Positions 1 to 7,451 of a DNA stretch of 62,453 bases are shown here, in pieces. Source of the DNA: an uncultured Megasphaera sp. (GTDB lineage: Bacteria > Bacillota > Negativicutes > Veillonellales > Megasphaeraceae); NCBI GenBank assembly GCA_934202965.1, contig CAKPYN010000013.1, positions 1-62,453 on the forward strand, given 5' to 3'. How positions within the stretch are numbered: position 1 is the stretch's first letter; each line of letters begins with the position of its first letter. Below the pieces are notes generated by a model, which was given only the letters and a program-made list of their open reading frames with translations, was not told the DNA's origin and made no database searches. Both the position numbers and the translations under genes were made by a program.

Positions 1-94
1 GCGATTTATATTCTACCAAAAAAGATCCTGCCATGGGCTTTTTTATTCAGATGTCCAACTTCATTTTACAATCAGCGAAGAAATTGTGAAGATT

Positions 95-127
95 AAAAAA
101 TCCTCAAGAGAGATGCTCCCTTGAGGA
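95..127 (-). terminator. Rho-independent terminator of the small exported peptide gene
   Basis: Read on the minus strand, the arms ATCCTCAAG and CTTGAGGAT pair and are followed by a run of T. The hairpin lies just past the stop codon of the 54-aa gene at 138-302. Confidence 0.75.
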
Positions 128-137
128 TACAACCGCG

Positions 138-302
138 TTACTGCCGACAGCCATGATGGTCATGCGTGTCGTGAGAATCATGGCAATACGAAAATTCTGT
201 ATACTCGTTAGGTGTTTGCACAGATACTGCTGCATTTGCCAATACATTCATCATACCAACCAGCAGCAAAACACCCAACATACAAATCAGCTTTTTCTTC
301 AT
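138..302 (-). CDS. Small exported His/Cys-rich peptide (54 aa), unknown function
   Basis: I do not recognise this gene. The start ATG is preceded by a strong AGGAGG about nine bases upstream, and a terminator follows the stop. The product starts MKKKLICMLGVLLLVGMMNV, a typical signal peptide, probably cleaved after an AxA-like motif near residue 25. The mature part is only about 29 residues and ends in a cluster reading C-H-D-S-H-D-T-H-D-H-H-G-C, six His and two Cys in a short stretch, which could bind a metal ion. It stands alone, next to a parS site. The open frame, ribosome site and terminator together make it likely real; metal binding is a guess. Confidence 0.6.
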   Translation of the reverse strand: MKKKLICMLGVLLLVGMMNVLANAAVSVQTPNEYTEFSYCHDSHDTHDHHGCRQ

Positions 303-406
303 GATATATGACCTCCTTTTATTCTATTTTATCTATATGTTTAGTGTAATATATTTTTGCGAAGAAAAAAAGAAGAATATATGAAGAAATTATGAAGATA
401 TATCGA

Positions 407-422
407 TGTTTCACGTGAAACA
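407..422. promoter_or_regulatory. parS: parS site (ParB/Spo0J binding, chromosome partition)
   Basis: TGTTTCACGTGAAACA is a perfect 16-bp palindrome matching the bacterial parS consensus TGTTNCACGTGAAACA. ParB loads on such sites near oriC and spreads to organise segregation. It sits in non-coding DNA about 23 kb from the origin, as expected for an origin-proximal parS. I saw no second perfect copy in the window. Confidence 0.9.
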
Positions 423-423
423 C

Positions 424-462
424 AAAAAGAGCGATATTTCATATAAAAACATCGCTCTTTAT
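424..462 (-). terminator. Terminator of the BASS-panC operon
   Basis: Perfect ten-base arms AAAGAGCGAT and ATCGCTCTTT enclose a 15-base loop, with T-rich DNA after the minus-strand side. It is the first strong terminator after panC, about 160 bases past its stop. Confidence 0.65.
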
Positions 463-621
463 ACGTTCATTTATAAATTCTGCAGTAATGCTTCTCTTTC
501 GGTTGCTATCGAACAACTGCTATGCAACGTGCCAGTATATAAAAAATCTCAGTGATATCGTCATGAATTATTTTCATGGCACCTTACGGTTGTTCGTCTT
601 CAACGTTGCCAGCGTATCCGC
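463..621. other. Non-coding spacer with inverted repeats and a decayed short frame
   Basis: Between panC and its terminator lies sequence with no full gene. CGAACAAC near 508 is repeated inverted as GTTGTTCG near 592, and GTGCC/GGCAC arms lie inside that pair. On the minus strand a 23-codon frame starting MKIIHDDITEIFYILARCIA ends in a stop, and the same frame is open on both sides of two in-frame stops. This could be the remnant of a larger gene or a structured 3' UTR; I cannot tell which. Confidence 0.3.
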
Positions 622-1470
622 TTAAGCATTTAAAATCACATTATCAATTAAACGGGTTTTCCCAATCCGAACAGCAATGGCTAACAGGCTTTCTTGATTA
701 ACTGTTTGAATGGGGAGCAAATCTGGGAAAGAGAATAAATCAACATAATCAATTGAAGCCATTGGTTCACTCTGAATTTCTGTCGTAACGATTTGTTTCA
801 ATGTATCTACATCTTTTTCACCAGCTTCATATGCTGCTTTTGCTTTGCGAAGGCTGCGAGACAAAACAAGGGCCGCTTCTTTTTCAGCAGGTGAGAGATA
901 GGCATTGCGGGAGCTACGGGCCAGACCGCTTTCTTCACGGACAATAGGAACCATATTAATATGAATCGGTATATTCAAATCACTGACAAAACGACGGATA
1001 ACAACGACCTGCTGCGCATCTTTCTGCCCAAAGAAACCTTCATCAGCACGCGTGATATTCATCAATTTAGTAACAACAGTCGCTACACCGCGGAAATGAA
1101 TGGGTCGCTGAGCACCGCAAAGTTTATGGGTAATGTCGCCTTCTACATTGACATATGTGCAATATCCTTCGGGATACATTTCAGCTGGTTCCGGATGAAA
1201 TACCGCATCAACACCGACGCTTTCCAATTTTTTGCAGTCTTCTTCAAACCGACGCGGATAGGCTTCATAATCTTCGTTCGGTCCAAATTGTGTTGGATTA
1301 ACAAAGACTGAAGCCACAACAACGTCACATTTCGCTTTTGCAGCACGCATCAATGTCAAATGACCTTCGTGAAGGGCACCCATCGTGGGAACTAAACCAA
1401 TAACTTTTCCTGCTTTTTTTACTTCTGCAGCATATGCCTGCATATCTGCTACTGTACGAAAAATTTTCAT
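622..1470 (-). CDS. panC: Pantothenate synthetase (pantoate-beta-alanine ligase)
   Basis: PanC joins pantoate and beta-alanine using ATP to make pantothenate, the coenzyme A precursor, in the cytoplasm. The 282-residue protein has the usual family length. The HIGH-type nucleotide motif HEGH is at residues 34-37 in the block MGALHEGHLTLM, and the family block NPTQFGPNEDY follows at about 58-68. The conserved SGLARSSRNAYLS segment lies in the second half. It begins 21 bases after the end of the BASS transporter gene on the same strand, so the two are probably one transcript. panB, panD and panE are not in the window, so this cell either encodes them elsewhere or imports precursors. Confidence 0.96.
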   Translation of the reverse strand: MKIFRTVADMQAYAAEVKKAGKVIGLVPTMGALHEGHLTLMRAAKAKCDVVVASVFVNPTQFGPNEDYEAYPRRFEEDCKKLESVGVDAVFHPEPAEMYPEGYCTYVNVEGDITHKLCGAQRPIHFRGVATVVTKLMNITRADEGFFGQKDAQQVVVIRRFVSDLNIPIHINMVPIVREESGLARSSRNAYLSPAEKEAALVLSRSLRKAKAAYEAGEKDVDTLKQIVTTEIQSEPMASIDYVDLFSFPDLLPIQTVNQESLLAIAVRIGKTRLIDNVILNA

Positions 1471-1491
1471 GATATTCTGATACTCCTTTTA

Positions 1492-2457
1492 TTACGCCAT
1501 ATGAATAGATTTTGCTTTTTCCACATTAGCATGATGTTGATTTTCGTCACGCCGTGAAAAGAAATTTGCCACAATAGACCCTGAAATATTGTGCCAAACA
1601 CTAAAAATAGCTCCGGGAATCGCTGCTGCCGGATTAAAGTACAAAACAGCCAATGAAGCTGCCATTCCAGAATTCTGCATGCCTACTTCAATAGCCACAG
1701 TACGCGCTTTTTTAGAATTTAATCGCAGCATACGTGCCATGCCATATCCCAAGGCCAATCCGCATATATTATGCAGTATAACAATAACGGCCATGAGCGG
1801 GCCTACTTCAAATAAACGAGATGCTCCCAAGGATACGACGATGCCAACTAAAAAAATAATTGTCAAGACCGAAATAATTGGCAAGGCCGGCAATACACTG
1901 GTAACGGCAGATCGAAAAAAATGATTGGCTGCCAGTCCCAACAAAACAGGCAGTAATACCATTTCTGCAATCGATATCATCATTGCCGTAAAAGATACAT
2001 CAATCCACGCATCTGCCAATACCCAAGTCAGCGCCGGCGTTACAATCGGTGCCAACAGGGTTGTTGCCATTGTCATAGATACAGATAAAGCAACATCGCC
2101 TTTCGCTAAATACGAAATGACATTCGATGCCGTACCACCGGGACAGGTTCCTACCAAAATAACACCGATAGCCAATTCCGGTGGCAGAGCAAATACTCTG
2201 ACCAATGCCCAGGCAATACAAGGCATAATTAAGAATTGCGCTACAATGCCTAGCAATACATCGACTGGGCGCTGTAAAACAGTTTTAAAATCTTGTACCG
2301 TCAACGTCATTCCCATACCAAACATAACAATCCCCAGCAGCCAGCCCACATACGGCCCAGCCCAGGTTAGTGTTTGGGGACGCATGGCTCCTACAATCCC
2401 GATAAAAACAACAAAGATTGCCATGTTGTTTACCAAAAAAGAACAACATTTCTTCAA
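1492..2457 (-). CDS. Bile acid:sodium symporter (BASS) family transporter, possibly for a pantothenate precursor
   Basis: A 321-residue inner-membrane protein with about nine to ten hydrophobic segments. The BASS-family block LVGTCPGGTASNVISYLAKG is at about residues 100-120. The family couples sodium to uptake of organic anions, and the Salmonella member PanS takes up ketopantoate. Here the gene is immediately upstream of panC, 21 bases away and on the same strand, so a role in importing pantoate or ketopantoate is plausible but inferred from context only. A strong AGGAGG precedes the ATG. It is preceded by a long 5' leader with a terminator hairpin and a micro-ORF. Confidence 0.88.
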   Translation of the reverse strand: MKKCCSFLVNNMAIFVVFIGIVGAMRPQTLTWAGPYVGWLLGIVMFGMGMTLTVQDFKTVLQRPVDVLLGIVAQFLIMPCIAWALVRVFALPPELAIGVILVGTCPGGTASNVISYLAKGDVALSVSMTMATTLLAPIVTPALTWVLADAWIDVSFTAMMISIAEMVLLPVLLGLAANHFFRSAVTSVLPALPIISVLTIIFLVGIVVSLGASRLFEVGPLMAVIVILHNICGLALGYGMARMLRLNSKKARTVAIEVGMQNSGMAASLAVLYFNPAAAIPGAIFSVWHNISGSIVANFFSRRDENQHHANVEKAKSIHMA

Positions 2458-2499
2458 GGCAATACCTCCTTATGTAGTTTTTTATGGGCAAAAGAAAAC

Positions 2500-2531
2500 A
2501 AAAAACGCCTTTCAGCCTAGACTGAAAGGCG
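2500..2531 (-). terminator. Attenuator terminator in the BASS-panC leader
   Basis: On the minus strand the perfect ten-base arms CGCCTTTCAG and CTGAAAGGCG enclose a six-base loop and are followed by TTTTTT. It lies between the promoter at 2710-2738 and the BASS start codon, so it must be read through for expression. Confidence 0.85.
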
Positions 2532-2579
2532 CAACATACTGTGCAAACGTCAAACTAAGCAGCAAAAATACTTTGCCTG

Positions 2580-2657
2580 CTAAGAAATGATGAGTAATCC
2601 CTTCTGTCTCGGTCCGTTACGATCCAAGCAGATACTAATCCATCTAACTACAACCAT
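2580..2657 (-). CDS. Putative leader peptide (25 aa) rich in Val, Leu and Ile
   Basis: A 25-codon frame begins MVVVRWISICLD and ends GLLIIS. Ten of 25 residues are branched-chain amino acids, including three Val codons in a row and Leu-Leu-Ile-Ile just before the stop. It is the only in-frame ATG downstream of the predicted transcription start. It is followed by a small hairpin (arms GCAG.CAAA and TTTG.TGC) and then the terminator at 2500-2531. This layout resembles amino-acid attenuators such as ilv and leu leaders. The ribosome site is weak, so translation is not certain. Pantoate derives from 2-oxoisovalerate, the Val precursor, which would make valine sensing sensible. Confidence 0.5.
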   Translation of the reverse strand: MVVVRWISICLDRNGPRQKGLLIIS

Positions 2658-2709
2658 CCGAAAAAAAGTATAACTCACATAACGTGATGTTATCTCTTGC
2701 CTCTGCCGT

Positions 2710-2738
2710 ATCATACCATATTTAAAATACTTTGTAAA
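2710..2738 (-). promoter_or_regulatory. Promoter of the BASS-panC operon
   Basis: Minus strand: -35 TTTACA, 17-base spacer, -10 TATGAT. Transcription would start about 245 bases before the BASS gene, giving room for the leader peptide and attenuator. Confidence 0.75.
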
Positions 2739-2906
2739 CAATAGGTACAATGTATTTTCATTCGCATTCTTTATATATATGCAAAAAAAGTCTGCATGCA
2801 TAAAAATTATCAAATCAAGTAATATTATGGGCGTGTATTTGGTTATAAATTTTTTTATCGCTACATATTTACTTATATATTTTATATAAAAGCTAGGACA
2901 AATTGC

Positions 2907-2935
2907 TTGAATTTTATATTATTTTAGAATACAAT
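2907..2935 (+). promoter_or_regulatory. Probable promoter of the SSS transporter gene
   Basis: TTGAAT, 17-base spacer, TACAAT, about 85 bases upstream of the start codon. The untranslated region carries TTACG...CGTAA repeats of unknown role. Confidence 0.5.
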
Positions 2936-3020
2936 AATAACATCTTACGTTATTTTTGTTGCGTTGTATGGAACTTAAGTTGCGTAAAATAAAAAATTCA
3001 TTACAAAGGAGTAGATATAG

Positions 3021-4436
3021 ATGTCTATTCAATTATGTATCGTCATCTTATACATCATTTTTCTATTCGCTATATCCCTATATGTAAAACGTCGGGCAAG
3101 CCAAAATCCTACAGAATATTTATTTGCTGGACGAAAATTTTCAACAGGCCTTGTTGCCGTCAGTATTACCGGAATGGCTGTTGGGGCTGCCTCTACAGTA
3201 GGGGTGGCAGAAAGCGCTACAAAAATCGGGCTAGCTGCCGGTTGGTATAACGGCGCCTGGGCCATTGGTGCCATTATCATGGGATGTATTGCTGCCGGTA
3301 AATACCGTGCATTAAACTGTACTACCATTCCCGAATTATTTGAACGCAGTTACGATGAAAAAGCACGCATCATTAGTGTCATTGGCTTATCGTTAATTAT
3401 GATTTGCATTACATCTCTTCAATATGTTGCCGGCGGTTCCATTCTGCATGCTTTAATGCCTGATATTTTTTCCATGCATGCCGGTATGATTGTAAGTGCC
3501 GTCGTATTTATTGGCATTACAACGATTGGCGGACTCTGGTCTTCCGGTCTTTCTAATATCCTCAGTGTTACTGTTATTTATTTAGGTATCTTATATTCGA
3601 TGGTCCTCGTTTTGCTTCGTGACGGAGGAATCAGCGGCATCAATGCGTCATTACCATCTATGCCGTTTGATTGGTTCAGCCCTTTTGGTGGTTTAACAAT
3701 GGCTATGCTTCTTGGATGGATTATCGTCATGACAACCCAGGCTATTACAGCACAAGGTCCGGTACAAATTGCCTGCGGTGCTAAAGATGTAAAATCTGCC
3801 CGCCATGGATACATTCTTGGCGGCATACTCATTTTTCCTGTTGGTTTCTTCTGTGCGGTCTTAGGGTTGGCTGCCAAAGCCCAGTTTCCTGATTTAAATC
3901 CTACTATGGCTCTGCCGCAAATTATTATGAGCTTAGATCCCTTTTCTTCTGGTATGACACTAGCTGCTCTTTGGGCTGCTGATGTATCTACAGCTTGTAC
4001 TATTTTATTAGGTGCCGGCACATTAGTTGCGCAAGATATTTTTAAGCGTTTTTTCAAACCAGATCTTTCTAAATCGTCCTATGTCAAAGCCAATCGCCTG
4101 ATTATTCTTATTATCGGCATCGGCACATTATGGCTGGCTTTTAACGCCGTCGGTATCGTTAAAATTATGTTAATTGGGTTAAGCCTGACAACGGCATTTA
4201 CCCTTGTATTTCTCTGTACCATGTTTTGTCCGTCTTTATGCCGCAAAAATACAGCATTTTGGACGACACTTATTGGTATTATCGGTTTATTTGCTTGGCA
4301 GCTTTGCCCAGCAATTCGCGTATTTCCTCATGTCATTTATTTTGAATGGATTATCTGCATTATTACGCTGCTCATTGTCCGTATCATTGATAAAACCCCC
4401 ATTACATTACCAGAAACAAAAGAAGACGAACTGTAA
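3021..4436 (+). CDS. Sodium:solute symporter (SSS) family transporter
   Basis: A 471-residue membrane protein with about 12-13 hydrophobic segments. The N-terminal region NPTEYLFAGRKFSTGLVAVSITGMAVGAASTVG is typical of the sodium:solute symporter family (proline, pantothenate and acetate carriers), with the small-residue TM1 unwinding region following. The substrate cannot be read from sequence; the closest impression is of uncharacterised SSS members. AAAGGAG precedes the ATG. It is a single gene with its own promoter and ends at a strong bidirectional terminator. It diverges from the BASS-panC operon, so a pantothenate-type substrate can be considered, though nothing in the sequence proves it. 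Confidence 0.9.
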   Translation: MSIQLCIVILYIIFLFAISLYVKRRASQNPTEYLFAGRKFSTGLVAVSITGMAVGAASTVGVAESATKIGLAAGWYNGAWAIGAIIMGCIAAGKYRALNCTTIPELFERSYDEKARIISVIGLSLIMICITSLQYVAGGSILHALMPDIFSMHAGMIVSAVVFIGITTIGGLWSSGLSNILSVTVIYLGILYSMVLVLLRDGGISGINASLPSMPFDWFSPFGGLTMAMLLGWIIVMTTQAITAQGPVQIACGAKDVKSARHGYILGGILIFPVGFFCAVLGLAAKAQFPDLNPTMALPQIIMSLDPFSSGMTLAALWAADVSTACTILLGAGTLVAQDIFKRFFKPDLSKSSYVKANRLIILIIGIGTLWLAFNAVGIVKIMLIGLSLTTAFTLVFLCTMFCPSLCRKNTAFWTTLIGIIGLFAWQLCPAIRVFPHVIYFEWIICIITLLIVRIIDKTPITLPETKEDEL

Positions 4437-4446
4437 TATATACGAA

Positions 4447-4487
4447 AACTACGGCTGCAATGTATCTCATTGCAGCCGTAGTTTTTT
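4447..4487. terminator. Bidirectional terminator between the SSS and binding-protein genes
   Basis: Arms ACTACGGCTGCAATG and CATTGCAGCCGTAGT (15 bp, perfect) around a five-base loop, with T6 on the plus side and A-rich DNA on the other. It serves two convergent genes. Confidence 0.92.
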
Positions 4488-4501
4488 ATGTATCATATAA
4501 A

Positions 4502-5308
4502 TTATTTGACAATATCTTCTGTTGTTGTCGGTAAGTCAGGCATATCCGTGTTAAACCATTTTTTGTACAGTTTTTGGAATTCACCTTTTTCTTTCAACTT
4601 AGCCATCGCTTCATTGACTTCTTGTTGTAATTCTTTATTATTTTTATTCATAGCAAAAGCCAAATATTCCGGTTTTGTATCAGGAATGTCAATCTCATTA
4701 TACTGACCTTTTCCGTCTTGCGTCAGGAAATAATCGGCAACAGGTTTATCCAAAATACCTGCCGGAGAGCCACCAACGCTTAATTCCATAATAATTTCAG
4801 AGTTATTATCAAACTGTTTAATAGACAATCCTTTTTCTTCCGCATATTTAGCCCCGGTTGTTCCCATTTGTACGGCAATTTGTTTGCCTTGTAAATCTTC
4901 TGCCGAATGAATACCGCTTGTCTTGGGCGTTAAAATAACCAGTTTTGATTCATAAAAAGGAGCGGCAAAGCGAACTTTTGAAGCTCGTTCCGGCGTTACT
5001 GTCATGCCGGCTGCCGCAATATCCATATCGCCCTGCTGGATAATGGGAATGATACCGGAGAAGGGGATGTTATGAAATTCAATATCCCGGCCCATTTCCT
5101 TAGCCACAGCCTGAATTACATCTATTTCAAACCCTTTATATTCTTCTGATTGATCACTATCTTTAAATTCAAACGGTACAAACGTCGCATTCGTCGCTAC
5201 ACGCAGGGGCTTGCTCTTATCCGTCTGGGCCTCTTTACCACATCCAGCTAATACGGCTACAAATAGTATTCCTGCTAGTACCGCTGTCATTACTTGTTTT
5301 ACATTCAT
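4502..5308 (-). CDS. Amino-acid ABC transporter substrate-binding lipoprotein (family 3)
   Basis: A 268-residue extracytoplasmic binding protein. It has a lipoprotein signal peptide with lipobox LAGC at residues 20-23, so Cys23 is the lipidated residue. The domain that follows (LRVATNATFVPFEF...YKGFEIDVIQAVAKEMG) is the bacterial extracellular solute-binding protein family 3 fold used for glutamine and other polar amino acids. No permease or ATPase gene adjoins it, so it is an orphan binding protein that must work with an ABC system encoded elsewhere. GGAGG lies upstream of the start. Exact ligand unknown. Confidence 0.92.
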   Translation of the reverse strand: MNVKQVMTAVLAGILFVAVLAGCGKEAQTDKSKPLRVATNATFVPFEFKDSDQSEEYKGFEIDVIQAVAKEMGRDIEFHNIPFSGIIPIIQQGDMDIAAAGMTVTPERASKVRFAAPFYESKLVILTPKTSGIHSAEDLQGKQIAVQMGTTGAKYAEEKGLSIKQFDNNSEIIMELSVGGSPAGILDKPVADYFLTQDGKGQYNEIDIPDTKPEYLAFAMNKNNKELQQEVNEAMAKLKEKGEFQKLYKKWFNTDMPDLPTTTEDIVK

Positions 5309-5352
5309 TTCTTAATCCTCCGCATATATGTTATTTTATTCATATCTGCATA

Positions 5353-5381
5353 AGTATACCATATCTAGCTATAAAAGTCTA
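5353..5381 (-). promoter_or_regulatory. Promoter of the binding-protein gene (extended -10)
   Basis: Minus strand: TAGACT, 17 bases, TATACT, with TGG just before the -10 (extended -10 element). It is 45 bases upstream of the start codon. Confidence 0.65.
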
Positions 5382-5397
5382 TTTTACACATAAATAT

Positions 5398-5436
5398 AAA
5401 CCTGTCCCCGCATACAATGTATAGGACAGGTTTATA
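5398..5436 (-). terminator. Terminator of the fru-pts operon
   Basis: Arms AAACCTGTCC and GGACAGGTTT around a 17-base loop, with T-rich DNA on the minus-strand side. It lies about 40 bases after the ptsI stop. Confidence 0.8.
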
Positions 5437-5474
5437 TTATTTTGATAGCAATTTCTTTGATATCATACGATGTG

Positions 5475-7103
5475 TTACAACAACGATATAGAACGAATTT
5501 TCTGACGCAGCGGCAAGATAGAGGAAGGGCTGACTGATATTTCATCTATACCCATTTTCAAAAACGTTTCCGTCAATGTGAGATCGGCTCCCAATTCTCC
5601 GCAAATGCCTACCCAAATACCGGCTTTGTGACCATTTTCAATCGTCTGTTGAATCAAGCGCAGCACAGCGGGATGATGCGAATCAAAAAATGCATCCAGT
5701 TTCGTCTGCTGCCGGTCAATTGCCAACGTATATTGTGTTAAATCATTCGAACCAATACTGAAGAAATCGACTTCTTTTGCTAATTCATCGCTCATAACTG
5801 CAGCTGCCGGCGTTTCTATCATAATGCCAATTTCCATCTGCTTGTCATAGGCAATGCCTTGATTATCTAATTCCAACCGCACATCCTGCAGCAGAGACTT
5901 GCATTGGCGTATTTCATCTACTGAAATAATCATGGGAAACATAATTGCAATTTTCCCATATGCCGACGCACGCAGCAACGCTCGCAGCTGCGTCTTAAAT
6001 AAAGACGGTCGCGTCAGGCAGATACGAATAGCCCGCATCCCCAGCGCCGGATTTGCTTCCGCATCTAAGTCAAAATAATCAACTTTTTTATCAGCACCTA
6101 TATCCAACGTGCGAATTACAACAGTCTTTCCGGCCATCGTTTCTGCTGTCGTTTTATAGGCTTCGAACTGCTGTTCTTCCGTAGGATAATCTGTGTTTTC
6201 TAAATAGAGAAATTCACTGCGGAAAAGACCGATTCCTTCAGCATCATTAAGAATTGCCTGGGGCAGATTATCCGGATTGCCAATATTCGCATATAACCGA
6301 ATTTTTTTCCCATCTTTCGTTTCCGTAGCTGCGCCACGTACAGTTTCCAGTTTTTCTTGCTGTCGTTTCAGCTTCTGCTGCTGTTCTGTCATCCGGCAAA
6401 GCGTGGCTTCATCGGGATCAATATATACGAGACCCGTCATGCCATCAACAATTGCCGTCATGCCATCGACATCATTATGAATTTGCGTACCTGTATTCAC
6501 AACAGCTGCAATGCCCAGCGTACGTGCCAAAATGGCTGTATGCGAATTGGTACTGCCCGCAGAGGTAACAAATCCTAAAATTTTATCGGTATCCAGCTGC
6601 AATGTCTCACTGGGAGCCAAATCATCAGCTGCAATAATCACATGATCATAGTTACTAAAATCAATACTGGGACCACCGCAGAGCTGCTGTTCAATGCGCC
6701 GTGATATATCCAGGACATCAACAGCCCGTGCCTGCATATAAGCATCATCCATAGCCCGAAACATATCAGCAAACTGCTGGGCCGTCTGTTCTACCGCCGC
6801 TTCTGCATTCAGCATCGTGCCACGAATCTTTTCTTCGATGGATTCAATATAATCGTCGTCATCCAACATCATTTGATGGACTTCAAAAACAGCGGCTTGT
6901 TCTTCACCAATCTTTTCAACCGCTTTTTCATATAGTTTCTGCAACTGCAAAACAGCTTCCGCACGAGCCTTCTGAAACCGCTGTACTTCTGCTTCTGCGT
7001 CGTCAATAGCTCGCGGGGCAGTAGAGATGGTATTACGGTGAAACAGGGCCAGGGGTCCAATCGCAATACCTGCAAAAACACTTTTACCTTGTAACGTCAG
7101 CAT
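5475..7103 (-). CDS. ptsI: Phosphoenolpyruvate-protein phosphotransferase (PTS enzyme I)
   Basis: Enzyme I autophosphorylates from PEP and passes the phosphate to HPr, the first step of PTS sugar uptake in the cytoplasm. The 542-residue length is slightly below the usual 570. The N-terminal HPr-binding part ends in the phosphorylation motif GSTNSHTAILAR with active His188. The C-terminal PEP-binding barrel shows RSEFLYL, the block IGIMIETPAA and the catalytic region GICGELGAD. It follows ptsH by 24 bases and is the last gene of fruR-fruK-fruA-ptsH-ptsI, so the general PTS proteins are transcribed with the fructose-specific genes here. Confidence 0.97.
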   Translation of the reverse strand: MLTLQGKSVFAGIAIGPLALFHRNTISTAPRAIDDAEAEVQRFQKARAEAVLQLQKLYEKAVEKIGEEQAAVFEVHQMMLDDDDYIESIEEKIRGTMLNAEAAVEQTAQQFADMFRAMDDAYMQARAVDVLDISRRIEQQLCGGPSIDFSNYDHVIIAADDLAPSETLQLDTDKILGFVTSAGSTNSHTAILARTLGIAAVVNTGTQIHNDVDGMTAIVDGMTGLVYIDPDEATLCRMTEQQQKLKRQQEKLETVRGAATETKDGKKIRLYANIGNPDNLPQAILNDAEGIGLFRSEFLYLENTDYPTEEQQFEAYKTTAETMAGKTVVIRTLDIGADKKVDYFDLDAEANPALGMRAIRICLTRPSLFKTQLRALLRASAYGKIAIMFPMIISVDEIRQCKSLLQDVRLELDNQGIAYDKQMEIGIMIETPAAAVMSDELAKEVDFFSIGSNDLTQYTLAIDRQQTKLDAFFDSHHPAVLRLIQQTIENGHKAGIWVGICGELGADLTLTETFLKMGIDEISVSPSSILPLRQKIRSISLL

Positions 7104-7127
7104 ATAGATAGCCTCCTTACGGCCTGT

Positions 7128-7385
7128 TTAGAAGTTTTCTTTAAAAAATGCTTCCATTGCTTCTGCAGCAGTTGTTTCATCTGTACCATCTACAGCAACG
7201 GTAATCGTTTCGCCTTGTTTTACGCCCAATGCCATAACAGCAAATATTTTTTTTGCATCACCCGTTTTTGCGCCTTTCGTTATGATAATGCTGGATTCAT
7301 ATTTTTTGGCTTCTTTCACCAACAAACCAGCCGGACGAGCATGAATACCTTGGGGATCTGCAACTGTAAATGTAAATTCTTTCAT
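7128..7385 (-). CDS. ptsH: Phosphocarrier protein HPr, with Lys at position 46
   Basis: HPr carries phosphate from enzyme I to sugar-specific EIIA proteins. The start at 7385 is chosen over an in-frame ATG further upstream because AAGGAGG sits just before it and the protein then has the family length of 85. His15 lies in GIHARPAG, the enzyme I target. The usual regulatory Ser46 (K-S-I in Bacillus) is replaced by Lys in DAKKIFAVMALG, so HPr kinase could not phosphorylate this position. That suggests no CcpA/HPr-Ser-P catabolite control through this protein. It sits between fruA and ptsI. Confidence 0.95.
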   Translation of the reverse strand: MKEFTFTVADPQGIHARPAGLLVKEAKKYESSIIITKGAKTGDAKKIFAVMALGVKQGETITVAVDGTDETTAAEAMEAFFKENF

Positions 7386-7451
7386 GATAAATTCCTCCTT
7401 AATACTTGTTGTATGTATAAGCATATAAAAATTGATACGAATGTACGTATA

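Noticed and set aside
961..1311. Open frame of 116 codons opposite panC
   Set aside because: Antisense to a well-supported panC, no ribosome site, no recognisable protein features.
1589..2590. Two long plus-strand frames opposite the BASS gene
   Set aside because: Low-complexity Ala/Thr/Ile-rich translation is the mirror of membrane-protein codons; no start signals.
2580..2700. T-box riboswitch in the BASS-panC leader
   Set aside because: No TGGNACCGCG-type antiterminator or AGTA/GAGA loop elements were found.
2580..2813. Extended 77-codon version of the leader peptide frame
   Set aside because: Its upstream part lies over the predicted promoter (2710-2738); only the 25-codon part from 2657 would be transcribed.
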